The notes under the pieces: model-generated
The model's input: the letters and a program-made list of their open reading frames with translations, nothing else
The model's database searches: none
What the model was told of the DNA's origin: nothing
Translations under genes and position numbers: made by a program
Shown here: in pieces, positions 24,075 to 35,110 of the stretch
How positions within the stretch are numbered: the stretch's first letter is position 1
How the letters are laid out: every line of letters begins with the position of its first letter
NCBI GenBank assembly: GCA_025200525.1
Contig: CM045758.1
Span: 161,693,040 to 161,757,039 of the forward strand
Origin: Camellia lanceoleosa
Lineage: Eukaryota; Streptophyta; Magnoliopsida; Ericales; Theaceae
Length of the DNA stretch: 64,000 bases
Reading direction: 5' to 3'

Positions 24075-25106
24075 ATGGCAACGTTAGAGGCGATGGCACG
24101 ACTCGAGGGGATGATGGAGAATGTGGTGGAGAGGCTCACTAGGCTTGAGGATGCGTTAATTGGCCATGGTAAGCCCACATCTCATATCAGTGACTCTTTC
24201 TCCTATTTTGCTAGTTTGGTTGCTAGGGTGGAAGAGCTAGAGGAGAAAGTGGACTCCCAGCAGAAGGCCCTGGAAGCAAGAGTAGCTAGCTTGGAGCTAG
24301 AGTTGGAGTTATGCAAGAAGGCCATCGTAGCTGGCCATGGAGGAAATGAAGCTCCAGCCAGGAGGAGGGTTCGTGCGACGAAACCTAAGAGCTATGAGGG
24401 TGCGAGGGGTGCCCAAGAGAGCCATGCCAAAGGTGGGAGGCAGTCTCCTCAGACCACCAAGGATGAGCGCCGCGATGGTGAGGCCCAGAAGAGACGGGAA
24501 CGCCGAGGGAAGGGGCAACGCACCGGATCTCCAAAGAAGAGGGGGCAGCTTGAGTGTTACCTGTGCAACGGACCGCACATGGTGAGAAACTGCCCGAAGA
24601 AGAAGAAACAGCTGAATGCCATGGTGAAGAAGGGGAAAAAGGAGGCGCGCGACTCCGAGAGTGAAGGCCCTTCAGAGAAGGTGGCACAGCTGGGGAGCAT
24701 CTAACTTCTTGGGTCGATGTCCCAGAAGAGTGGGGAGGTGCACATCCAAAAGACGGATGGGCGGTGCGCGGAGGTGACGGCTAAGGGGAAAGCTTCACAT
24801 GCGCAGGAGAAGAGAGGTGCCACTCTAAGGTTTGAGTGCACTGACGAGGCTAAGAGGCTGGGCTTGAAGAGGAAGGAGCGGCTCGAGTGTTTCCTGTGCG
24901 ACGGACTGCACATGGTGAGGGACTGCCCAAAGAGGGAGGCACTTGCAGGGATGCGGCAGAGTGGGCTGCATGGCAAGGACAAGGAGGAAGCACTTACAGG
25001 GATGCAGCAGAGTAGGCCGCATGGCAAGAGCGAAGAGGCAAGCTCCAGTAACAGCAACGGACACGGATCATATCGAGACGTGCTGGCTCGGTATGCTTCT
25101 GCGTGA
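24075..25106 (+). pseudogene. Gag-like protein with coiled coil and two zinc knuckles, one in-frame stop
   Basis: The frame opens at 24030 but probably starts at 24075 (MATLEAMARLEGMMENVVER). It gives a coiled coil (VARVEELEEKVDSQQKALEA), a basic Arg/Lys-rich middle and a zinc knuckle CYLCNGPHMVRNC (C-x2-C-x3-H-x4-C). A TAA at 24702-24704 then ends the frame. The same frame continues with a second knuckle, CFLCDGLHMVRDC, and ends at 25106. The TAA could be a single C-to-T change from a glutamine codon, so this copy may make only the first 209 residues, or both parts by readthrough. The product would package the element's RNA into particles. No protease or RT follows. It is not a host gene. 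Confidence 0.8.
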
Positions 25107-25118
25107 CGAGAGCGACAC

Positions 25119-25137
25119 GGGATTGGGTGTGGGAGAG
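25119..25137 (+). other. Polypurine-type tract before the 3' LTR
   Basis: GGGATTGGGTGTGGGAGAG directly precedes the 3' LTR start at 25138, the position where plus-strand DNA priming occurs. It is G-rich with a few pyrimidines. Confidence 0.6.
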
Positions 25138-25784
25138 TGTTACGCCCCGACAATATATGTGACACGAGGAGCAGCGTGGGCAGTATGCTGAAGGCGCTGG
25201 AAGGTTCCAAAATGCGGGAGACCAATCTAGAGTATGCTGGAAGACTCTAGAAGCTGGTAGAAGGGTCTAGAGTGGCCTAGAAGATTCTGGACCGTAGAAG
25301 AACCTTGGAGAGTCCAGCAGAGTCTAGATGGGTCTGGAACATCCTAGATTATGCTAGGAGAAGCCTACCATGTACTACACTAGTGTAGAGAATTCTAGAA
25401 TGTAGTAGATAGGGTAGTTGTCCTAGATAGTTCTATGGAATGTTCTAGATGTGAGTTTGTAGCCCTTGGATTAAAGTGATCTGAGTCGTCCATTAGGGAG
25501 GTGGATGGCTATATAAGGGTGAGGGGTCTCATTTGCTAGGCATCTAGTCCAGGAGATCCAAGAGAGCTCTAAGAGTAAAGCACTTGTGAGTGTGAGTGTG
25601 AGAGCCTTGCAAAGCTTTGTACACGACTATACTTGTAAATTTAACTTGTATAGTGAAGGCATTCTTCCACCTAAACTGCGTGTGTTAGTGTGGTTGAGTG
25701 GATGAGGCTGACTTAGGTGCAACCAGGAGGGTTGAGAGGCATCTAAGGCCGCACGGTAGGCTTGCGAAGTCTGAGGCCGTGACA
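25138..25784 (+). repeat. 3' LTR of the Gag-only element
   Basis: It begins TGTTACGCC and ends GGCCGTGACA. It is nearly identical to the 5' LTR except for scattered C/T and G/A changes, a one-base insertion near 25579 and a rearranged patch at about 25750-25775. Confidence 0.9.
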
Positions 25785-25788
25785 CAAG

Positions 25789-27048
25789 GCTCCTCCACTT
25801 GGTATTCTTTGATGAGAATTAACTTTTAAAGTGTTTGTACAATTCTTATACACCCGAGATCACATCTCATAAAGATTTTTACCTTGTGTGAGTGTGAGCT
25901 TGGAAAACCTTCTGTGCACCTTGGTGTTCGAGAGCTTGTTTCTTTGAAAGTCTTGGGAGTTCTCTCGGGAGGTATAAATTCTCATTCTAGTATTATAATT
26001 CTCAGGTAGTATATACTATAGTCTTCACACAACTTCACTTTATGTCTCACATAAAAATTTTGTGAAAGTAATCGGTAAACTTCCTTTTTGCTAAGTGTGT
26101 TTTTGGTTGTTGTGTATGTAAATGGTTTGAGGTTGATTCAAAAAACCTTATTTGTGTTTTTTTTATTTTTTTATTGTAAATGTTTTGGGTTGTCCTAGGA
26201 AAAACTTATAGTTACAAAGGTTTTGTGTGAACCTAGGGAAAACTCATTTAAGATTAATGAAGTCAATACCGGCAAGGTAAGCTGGGAGTAGATGTAGGCA
26301 CAAGGGATGTACTAAACTACTATAAATCCTTGCGATCATTTTCTTTACATTCCATACACTTTATATATTTTTTTATGATCACCAAGATTTAGTAAGTTGA
26401 CTTCGGGTGAGTAAGTCTAAAAAAACCAGAAGGAATCAACCTTGGTTGATTTTGGACAGTCATTGGGCAACCAGGACTGTTAACTGAGCTGGCCAACTGG
26501 AACACAGAGAAGACTGACTGTCTTGCAATTTAAAGAGCATGTTTAGGGCATCATAGAGTGAAGTTTAGAATAATTTTTGAATATTTATTTGTGTTTATTT
26601 TAATTTAGTCAAATTATGCTATTGAGTCTTCCATGGAGTCTTCATTAGATCTAGAATTTTATAGTTGAACAAAATTTCATAATTTCTAATTATGGGATGA
26701 GAAATACTATATGTCACCGGTGCTTCCTATGTGTCTAAACAATGGACACGTGTCTCCCAGGTGTCCAAGAATAAAAAATAATAACACACATGGATCTGTG
26801 TTCAACAAGTGTCAGGAAGAGTTCAATGCGTGTCAGTATCTGACACATGTCGAACACGAACAAGTCACCTTCTTAGAAGTGTTTGTACTTCTTAGGTATT
26901 AATAAAGCAACTCAGTAAATCCCTAGCCATACACACAAAGTTACACGTACAAGCAAAGCATGATGAAAGCCAAGGAGATAAAAAAGAAAAGAAAAAAAGT
27001 ATGACAGAAAAAAGAGAAGAAGAGAGAAGAGAGTATATATGGATTAAT
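25789..27048. other. Probable old LTR remnant and spacer below the F-box gene
   Basis: About 25790-26530 looks like a decayed Copia-type LTR and leader: CTGGGAGTAGATGTAGGCAC followed by AAATCCTTGCG resembles the 3' part of such LTRs. I found no matching partner LTR, so this is tentative. GTGTC-rich repeat sequence follows at 26710-26860. The 3' UTR of the F-box gene should lie in about 26880-27048. Confidence 0.35.
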
Positions 27049-28919
27049 TTATGGGCTGATAAATGCACACCTTGGTGAAGCCGTACAGGTTGGGTTTGAG
27101 ATGCCAGCAAACACATTTGAGTAGGACTTGGTTAAATATGAAAAGTTCGCAATCGGAGGTAGAGCAGGCACCCGTTCACCCTTCTTCAAAAGCTCTGGCA
27201 AATTAAGCCTCTGCAAGGTCAAAACAGCCCTGGACTCCTTCCATATGAAGGCAAGCAATCCACCTTGAATCACAAATAGTGAACCAGGCTTTGAGCCTGG
27301 ATATCGAAAACCATATCCATTTGCAATACCTTCCCCAGCAAATGTATGATTAACATCAACAGGAAGAGAATCTCCATTAGTAGCCCAAGGGAAAGGCTCG
27401 AGCGAAGGCTCATTAATATTCACTATAAACATTGCTGACCCATTTGGATGCAGAACATAGTGGGTTCCTTCTAATATTTTAGTTGCAATCAGATATTGTT
27501 GCCCTTGGGATTCTTAAGAGAGAGCAAAAGAAAGAACAGAGCCTTTCCAGGTTTGTCCTCAGTAGGCCTCCCCGGAGGCCAACCAAAAGTCCCTCCCCAT
27601 AGACCAGCAAATTCGTGCTCAGCCCTGGGGGGCTGCACAGGCAACTTGTAAAGAGCAAATCGACTATCGTGCATATTTGGCCATGCTCTATAAGAAGATA
27701 ATTTCACATATGAGGCATTTAAAGTCAATCCTATTGTTTCACCTGACCGCAAAAACTCATGAAGCTGGGCATGCTTATTGTCACTACTTGAACAACCATT
27801 TTTCCAAATTTCATGGCTCGAATTTGATTTCCCGAGTATATGTTTAAGGCTATCCTTCAAATAACCACCAAGACTTTTCCTTCTGGCGCATTGTGTGCGA
27901 CCATCATCACCATTGAGAGAATTACGGAAACCACTTGAACGATCAAGACTCTTCCTGATCTCACTCAATTCCAACTGGGTGGGATCTGGAGCCTGATCTG
28001 GACCACCCTTCCAATTACCGTAATCCCCGCCGAGCTTATACATTTGAATAAGCAATGATCTCCGCTCATATAAAAGCGCCATATCTTGTTGAACGTTCTC
28101 CTCATCACCCCTCAAACGAGGAAATAATAGCCCATTTTCCAAATCAGGAACCTTTAAACGGACTTGGCCAGTAACAATCTCAAGTAGCTTTCTTCTATCA
28201 CCAAATGCTAATCGGCTGAAGGGAACCACCGATGCATTCTGTCCAAATACTCTTTGTGATTTTGAAATCCCACTATCTGCCCGAGAAATCCTTCTTGATG
28301 GCTCCTTATCCAAATGATGAGCAAAGCTTTTACTATAAACTAACTTGCCACCATTTCTTTGTTGCCTTGGCTCAACCTCAAGCAACATCACATTGCAATT
28401 CCTATCAACAGACTTGAGTGAACCAGGGTAGAAATAGTCATTATCTTTCTCCCTCCCGTGAAGAAAAAATGCAGTGGAACCATCAAAATCAGCGATAATT
28501 TCAAAAACCGGCGCCCATAGAATAGGACCATCTTCAATACCTAACGGACCGAGCTCTTGTGGGATGATCCGACACCCAACAACCGAAATAAAACCAGGCA
28601 TGACATAAACAACATTTCCAAGCTCAGGGTTTTGGTGAACCCAAATTCCAATTAATGGCTGAACACTAACTAGGAACTGACATAGAGCCTTGTAAGACGC
28701 AACCCCTTTTCGCCACTCAACAAGGTCTCGAGACGGAATAACTTCCATCATTTCACATTGGGCGAGCCAGATCTTATCAGAGGCTGCAAGAGCATATAGG
28801 CTCTTGCAACACAGCCCTAGATTACACATGTCTCTCGGAGAGAGGGACTCGGTGACAATGGCGAAAACATCCTCCGGGAGAGCTATAAGCAAGCTCGGCC
28901 CACAGTGATCGGACAACAT
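27049..28919 (-). CDS. F-box protein, At5g39450 type, with a one-base frameshift
   Basis: Probable substrate receptor of an SCF ubiquitin ligase. The first frame, 28919-27489, starts MLSDHCGPSLLIALPEDVF with an F-box at residues 10-55 (ALPEDVFAIV, LCCKSLYALAASDKIW, binding SKP1/ASK). It continues through the family blocks PLIGIWVHQNPELGNVVYVM and FAGLWGGTFGWPPGRP. Near 27515/27516 one base is missing relative to the family reading (LEESQGQQ expected). The frame therefore ends after LKNPKGNNI at residue 476. The conserved remainder (QQYLIATKILEGTHYVLHP, GYGFRYPGSKPG, LKKGERVPALPPIANFSYL) follows in the next frame to a stop at 27049. Corrected, it would be about 620 residues; relatives have about 580. 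AAG|GTGTGC near 27072 could be a splice donor, giving a different C-terminus. Either a real truncation or an assembly error is possible. Confidence 0.88.
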
Positions 28920-29804
28920 AGCAGTTAAAACTGAATTCTTGATATGGATTTATCAGGAAATGGAAGTGGAGCTACAAATCTTTGTTTCTATATGCATAAA
29001 AACATTAAAAAAACCAAATCTGAATCTGTAAAACTACAACATAATCCCAAAACTGACAAACATCAAAACATAATGAACACGAAAACATTCAAACCCTCTC
29101 TACAAACTAACAATATCAAATTCAACGAATTCTGACCTGGAAATTAAATGGGTTTTTTCCAGATTCTCCAATTATTGAATCTTGAAACAAACAAACAAAA
29201 AAAAATAAAGGGTCGGTTTCTGAAGTGGGTTCAATTCATTCAGATTCTTCAATTTCTGCATCTATGGCGGAGGATCCAAAATGGGTCTGTTTGGGATCCT
29301 TAAAATTCTGAGTTCAGAGGGTGAAAGAATGACTTGAATAGGTCACAAGTCGTCTCCAAATGAATCAGAAAAGCCAGCACAAAGTCATCAGTCTCGTCTA
29401 AGAGTAATGATGATGATGAAGAAGAAGAAGGAGATGATGTTGTTGAAGAAAGGAATAATAATTAAAATTCCAAATTAAGCTTTGGAATTATCATTGTATT
29501 GTAGTCATTGTGGGGGGTCCTCATGCTCTTGCTCCTGTTCTTGACTGTGGAAGAGAGAGAGAGAGAGAGAGAGAGAGCCAACCAATATTGAAATGAGCTT
29601 AAAGTAGAAGCCAACCACCGAAAGTCCAAAAGAAGTAGAACCCACTGGCCACCACCACACCACAACACCCAACAAATACAGATAGAGATATAGATAGAGA
29701 CATAGTACAACACATAAAAGCGTCAAATTATTCTTCAACGAACAGTGTTAATTCACCACCCTAGGTGGCCTGGTGGTTTGAGAGTTACCTTTTTCATATT
29801 TTTA
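28920..29804 (-). promoter_or_regulatory. F-box gene upstream region
   Basis: The 5' UTR and promoter of the minus-strand F-box gene should lie here. There are GAT/GAA repeats near 29411-29435 and a GA run at 29551-29577, which reads as (CT)n in the sense direction, a common plant core-promoter feature. No TATA box is assigned. Confidence 0.45.
29551..29577. repeat. (GA)n microsatellite in the F-box upstream region
   Basis: A clean GA run about 630 bp upstream of the F-box start codon. Confidence 0.9.
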
Positions 29805-30656
29805 GGGTGTCTTTGATTGGGGACGAGGGATGGCTTATTTATTATTCGGATTGTTTATTCGAAGGTGTGTATTGTTTATCATTTTTATTTTAGTCTATTG
29901 GATATGGAGTCTGGCCGGATTTTTTATCCTCCATATGAGAGATTATGCTATCTCAGAAAGTGGGAGACAGTTTTGGAGGGATAATTCACTGTTGGGATCA
30001 GGTGATAAAATGATCATTTTGACCCTCTATTATTTAATTATGTATTATATTTAGTAAAATTTAATGAAATTTAAATGTTTTAATTTAAAAATAAAATAAT
30101 TTTATTTAACTTTTTATTGATGTTTTATTTATTTAATTTTTTTTAAAATAATTTTTTAGAGATATTTTATTGATGTTTTATTTTAAAATTTTATTTAATT
30201 TTATTATTTAAATTTTAATAAATGTTTTATTTAATTTCATTATTTAATTATTATTATTTTTAAAAACAAATTTATTTAAAATTTTAATTAAAAATAACAT
30301 ATATTTTTATTGATATTTTATTTATTTTATTTTTAGAAAATAAATTTATTTAATTGTGTAAAAAATAAAATAAAATAAATTTGTATTTAATCTAGATAAA
30401 AATAATTAAAATATTAAAGATATGTTTTATATTGCTATTAATTAGTAAACAATTAAAAAATGGTAAAATAGTCGTTTGTCCAACCAAACGTTGGATTCAT
30501 TAAAAATAGTTATTTCTAGACATCTAATCCTATGAAAAAATAAACACATGATACATATTCAATCAAATCAAATAGTCTGAGGGATTCACAGTCTCAGGAC
30601 TCAAATTCAATGAATTATAACTCATCCTTATTCAATCTGTCCAATCAAACACACCC
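29805..30656. mobile_element. TIR element, class uncertain
   Basis: The ends GGGTGTCTTTGATTGG and CCAATCAAACACACCC form a 16-bp inverted repeat with one mismatch. The interior is extremely AT-rich, with TTTTATTTAAT-type repetition at about 30050-30400, and lacks a transposase. Flanks ATATTTTTA and ATATTGTTT are only a loose match, so the target duplication is unproven. Confidence 0.6.
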
Positions 30657-30986
30657 ATATTGTTTTGATAGTTTCAATTGAAATTTACATCCATAGGCCA
30701 GGGCGATACATCTTTAATTTTTATCCACATTTAAAACTTTGGTGAAAAATAATCTTTATATAAAAGATTTTATATTATTTTTCTTCTAATTGATTACATT
30801 ATTGAAATTAATATACTAATAACTGTTTTAATGGTAACGGGGTGGTAGATACCAAACGGAGATAGAGGTGGCAATGATGGCAATAATAATATGATATCAT
30901 TAATAAAACTTTAATTCGTAAAATATTTTTCATATTTTAAAAGTATAAAATAGGCTTATTTTTCATTAATACAAACAATATTTTTT

Positions 30987-32400
30987 GGAAAAAATTAGTC
31001 TAAGGTCTTTTTTCCATTTTTAGTAATAAAATATATCCACAATATTATTTTATAATGTCTAAAGCTCCTCAATCCTACACCCATATATCACAGAAAAATT
31101 TGTCCAACTATTTATCTAACGCCTCATTGATTTGTTTCCAATCCAACGGAGCACCAACGATCTCTGACTTTGAGGATTACCACCTCCTCTTCCTCTTCCT
31201 CTTCCTCCTCGTCGATTCTATATATATTTTTGTCTTCAAATTCGAGAATTACAGGTCTGGTTGATCGGAGAGAGCAACAGAGAAGATTGAGAAAGGAGTG
31301 GTAGATTAGGGTTTGATAGAGACAGTAAAAACTAGGGTTTCAATCATGGCTTCTTCACTTATCTTATTCTCTCTCCTTCTCTTCAACCTTCAAGGTATGT
31401 ATGTATGTATATCTCTTCTTTTCTCTGCTTCAATTCACTTTCCATAAATTTTCCTAATTTTTGAAATATTTTCCTTCAGTTTCCATAGCTGACAGTAACA
31501 TCGCATTCGAAGATGGCTACACAATCAATACATCCATCGACGGCCACGGATTCCACATAAACTCTCACTCGATTCTCCCTCAATTTGGATCGTCTGATCT
31601 CATCATCCTCGATTCAGCCAAGAATGCCTTTTACATTCTCAATTTCCAAATCCAAGGTACCAGGTATATATATATATATATATATGCGTACGGATTATAT
31701 GAATGTGTTTGTAAAAGAAATTGATTTCAATATTAGCTGTAATTGTTGTTTAACACAGAGATAAGGGATGAGTACGCAGTCTGGCCAAAGAAAATCACAG
31801 GATAAGTATGTGATTTGGCCAAAGAAAATGAACAAATTTCTCTGGCCATCACACAAAGAAAATTAATACAAAAAATTAAATCAGAGAGAATTTTTATAGT
31901 TTGTAAGTAAACGCCATTGATGTAAGGCTCTCTCTCTCACTCTCTGGCCCATTGTAATAGTAAAGATACAAGTATTTCAAATGGAGCACTGTGAATTGCT
32001 TTGTATTTGTAAAGTCCAATTTCAAAAATTAACAATTTTGTTCAGAAAAATTTCAATTTTATCTGGTTTGATTCCAGAGTAATTCTCTACACATAATGAG
32101 ACAATTTTCTTTGGGAATTTATTTGATTTGGAGAGAATTTTTCTGTGAAGTCTAGAGAAAATTCGATCAGAGAAATTCCCTATGAACTATAATTTCTTTA
32201 TGAAGTTCAGAGAAAATAAAGAAATTATGGAGTGAACCAGAATTTCTCTATGAAGTCCAGAAAAAATTTGACGAAGGAAATTCTCCGAATCGAATTTTCT
32301 TTGGATCGATTCGAGGGACTTTAGACATTATGAAAATATTTGATGTCCTTTATGCTATAAGATCTTAATACCAGAGACCTTAAAAATAAAAAAAAATCTC
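30987..32400. mobile_element. Gene-capturing MULE, copy 1 (NHL fragment)
   Basis: The ends GGAAAAAATTAGTCTAAGGT and a facing ACCTTAAAAATAAAAAAAAA belong to TIRs of about 80 bp shared with copies 2 and 3; the inner TIR marker is TGATGTCTAAGG or its complement. Flanks ATATTTTTT (30978-30986) and CTATTTTTT (32401-32409) match 8 of 9. The element holds a host-derived NHL-protein 5' fragment and a subterminal array of AGAGAAATT/AATTTCTCT motifs (about 31840-32320). No transposase is present. Confidence 0.8.
31346..31656 (+). pseudogene. Captured 5' end of an NHL-repeat protein gene
   Basis: Exon 1 (31346-31394) encodes MASSLILFSLLLFNLQ, a signal peptide. Intron 31395-31479 has GT-AG borders. Exon 2 (31480-31656) reads ADSNIAFEDGYTINTSIDGH and then SSDLIILDSAKNAFYILNF, the N-terminal repeat entry of plant secreted NHL-domain proteins. 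A donor (G|GTACCA) follows exon 2, but no later NHL exon appears before the element ends. Intact splice sites and 5' UTR-like sequence upstream show capture at the DNA level. The piece ends after about 75 residues of a protein of several hundred, so it is not a functional NHL gene. Confidence 0.75.
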
Positions 32401-32409
32401 CTATTTTTT

Positions 32410-32969
32410 GTTTACTTTTGCTTTCTTTTGTACCAAACAATAGAAAATGCGAAAAAAATATTTTAAAAATACTTTTATACCCAAACAAACAGAGCATTAA
32501 TTTAAATTGAATAGCGACTAAAATTCCGTCCAATTCTTTTAATTTTATATTAAATTGACTTTTATTCATATATATTTACTTAAATTAAGAGAGACTCGTT
32601 TTATTTACTTAAATTCTAAATCAATTAAAACTTTGACACGTATGTGTTTTTATCCAAATTTTAAAAATTTTATTTGCTCCAACATTTAACATTCACTTAA
32701 AATTCAACACTTGACAATTTTACTCAAATTTAAATTTATATATCGAAGCATTTCATATCAAGTTGAGGTTTTTAGTCAAAGTATAAGTATAAGTTGTGAA
32801 TAACTTATTATAATGTGACTATGTGAGTTCCAATATCCAGACTCAAGTGATTAATTATTTTCACTAATTCTCTGCCATCATGTTTTTAATGGGTTGAGAT
32901 AAGGCTATGGTGAAGTTTGTATTGAAATAGCGTCTAATGAATCCTATGTGTGCAATACCTAGTATTGGA
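32410..32969. other. AT-rich spacer
   Basis: No gene or clear element was recognised between Pack-MULE copy 1 and the hAT element. Confidence 0.6.
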
Positions 32970-32977
32970 CTTGTAAG

Positions 32978-33444
32978 TAGGGGTGTGTGCGGTGCAATTC
33001 GTGCGGTTTAAGAGTAAATTTACAAACTGAATAGCGGGTTAGCGGATTAGCGGATTGACAAATTGCGGTTTGAGCGGTTTTTGGCGAATTGGCGGATTGG
33101 CAGATTGAAGAATATTCTAACTAATTATCATACACTTGCATAAAATATAACACTAATTTGTATAATGTTTTTTAGATATATAATACAAAGTAATTTTACA
33201 TAATATATTTCATATATATAACCACTAATGTGTAATAAATTTCATATCTTAAATCTCTTGCACGCTCATTTTTACATTGATATTTCATTAAAGGTTAAAA
33301 AACATATATGTATTAACTATAGCGGAGCGGAGCGATTCGGTTGGCGGATTATAAATTTTCAAATTTAAACCACGGTTAGAGCGGTGCGGATAAATACGGA
33401 TCGGTGCGATTTTAACAAATTGGGCGTTATTTTACACAGCCCTA
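32978..33444. mobile_element. hAT-type non-autonomous element
   Basis: The 467-bp element has ends TAGGGGTGTG and CACAGCCCTA and a perfect 8-bp target duplication, CTTGTAAG, at 32970-32977 and 33445-33452, diagnostic of hAT. Subterminal GCGGATTGGC/GGCGGATT repeats lie near both ends. Confidence 0.92.
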
Positions 33445-33693
33445 CTTGTAAGCTCGTCATGTTAGCTCTTCCAATAGTTGTAAATTGTATTGATGCCTAA
33501 TTAAAAATAAAAAATATATAAACTCATATTTTATTATTATAAATTCTATTAAAAAAGTAAGCGTGGTATAAATATAAATCAAAATCAAAATCAAAATTTA
33601 ATTTGTTGTGGCCTATTACTATATTGATATAGTCCATAATACAACCTTTAACTCTTGATGATTTTTTGGACATTTTTTCTAACATGGCATTAT

Positions 33694-34524
33694 GGGCAAA
33701 TTACAATAATGGTCCCTCAAGTTTAACACTTTGTATCATTTTGGTCCCTATTATTTCAATTGTAACTCATTTAACTCTAAATTTCATAACTTGTTTCAAT
33801 TAAGAATAATTAATAACAAAAGTTAGAATTGTGGATGAAAAATAATCACGTGCAAGTCACATGATCATTACTTAAGGGTAAAATCGACTATTCACATAGT
33901 CTATATGTAATCCAACAGAAGCACTCATCTTAATTTTCTTATGCACTCAATCACACCATATCATATCATCTTAATTTTCTTATGCACTCATCTCTCTCTC
34001 CCTCCATCCCTCTCTAAAAAATTCCTACCTTTGTCAAACTCACCCCCTCCCCTACACTTCTTCTTCCACAACACCATTTTCATAATCTTATTGTTGTTTG
34101 TGGTGTTCGAATACAAAGAATATTTACCTATGTCCATGCCTATATTACGTCAATCTTTGATCTATCTACGTTGATAGGCCATTTGACACCGATATCCTTT
34201 CTGATCCGATTGTGTCAAGGTCAATGATATAGAGGGAAAAAAGGAACTGGTTAGATTGATAGTAGATAAATTGTGTGATGATGAATTGATAATTTGTTAA
34301 AATTAAGTGGTTTGTTAGAGACGTAACACGTCAATTCTAATTTGTTAAAGATGTAACAATGAATAGTTATTAAAAATGGAGTTGTTTGGATTGAGAGTTG
34401 ATAAATACATGACTGATATGATGTATTAGCACTGAGAAAAAATATCAGAAAGAGTTATTCGTTTCTATATTTGTCTTTGCATTTGTAAATTGAATTCATG
34501 AATTTCAACACTCGACACACACAC

Positions 34525-34599
<75 letters not shown>

Positions 34600-35110
34600 G
34601 GCTTGATTTTTCACATTGAGTTATTATGTAAGATATTGTTTTGCTTGCTTTAATTTTGGTTTGATTTTAAAAAGGTATGCTTTGATTTTATTTGCTATGA
34701 CTGGTGCTACTAATGGTTAGTAGCTATTGGCAAAGGGTTTGGCGGAGACAAGTGGGTTTGTTCATAGTGGCAGCAAGTGTGAAAACCGACGATGGGGTTG
34801 GGTGATTGTTGGCAGTGCCAAGTTCATAGTGGTTGGTGGCTATTGCATTAACCGAGTTAATCAATTGAGTTAACTCAAGGTGTACATCAGTGCATTTGTT
34901 TGGAGAATGTAAGCGAATTATCGATTTTGCCCTTTAGTAATGATCATGTGACTTGCACATGATAATTTTCCATCCACAAGTATAACTTCTATTATTAATT
35001 GTTTTTAATTGCAACAAATTGTAAAATTTAAGGTCAAAATTGTTGTAATTGAATTGACAGGAACCAAACTGACATAAGTGTTAAACTTGAGGGATTAGTA
35101 TAATTTTCTC
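33694..35110. mobile_element. MULE with TIRs of about 200 bp
   Basis: Left arm 33694 to about 33895 and right arm about 34905-35110 are inverse copies. They share CCCTCAAGTTTAACACTT, GTGCAAGTCACATGATCATT and the adjoining AAGGGTAAAATCGA/AAGGGCAAAATCGA. Flanks TGGCATTAT (33685-33693) and TTGCATTAT (35111-35119) match at 8 of 9. The interior has a long CT microsatellite and no transposase. GTTAGTAGCTATTGG and GGTTGGTGGCTATTG near 34720 and 34830 are short internal repeats. Confidence 0.8.
34522..34598. repeat. Long (CT)n microsatellite
   Basis: About 38 uninterrupted CT units inside the MULE, the longest dinucleotide run in the window. Confidence 0.95.

Larger units (their letters stand above)
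23342..25784 (+). mobile_element. Complete Gag-only LTR retrotransposon (TR-GAG type)
   Basis: A 2443-bp element with direct LTRs of 645 bp (23342-23986) and 647 bp (25138-25784), both of TG...CA form. CAAG flanks it on both sides (23338-23341 and 25785-25788). A primer-binding site lies two bases inside the 5' LTR, and a purine-rich tract (about 25119-25137) precedes the 3' LTR. The only coding capacity is a Gag-like frame with two zinc knuckles; protease, RT and integrase are absent. Such an element must borrow enzymes from a full-length relative. The LTRs differ at roughly a dozen sites plus one rearranged patch near the 3' end, which points to a fairly recent insertion. Confidence 0.92.

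Noticed and set aside
24385..25225. Long minus-strand frames (100 and 174 codons) opposite the Gag-like gene
   Set aside because: Shadows of the GC-rich plus-strand frame with its coiled coil and zinc knuckles.
27049..27075. F-box C-terminus spliced to the exon-like frame near 16190
   Set aside because: It would need an 11 kb intron spanning a LINE and an LTR element; the join would give an immediate stop, which is possible but unsupported.
29805..30656. Target duplication ATATTTTTA / ATATTGTTT
   Set aside because: Only 7 of 9 bases agree in AT-rich DNA, so it is not counted as evidence for a superfamily.
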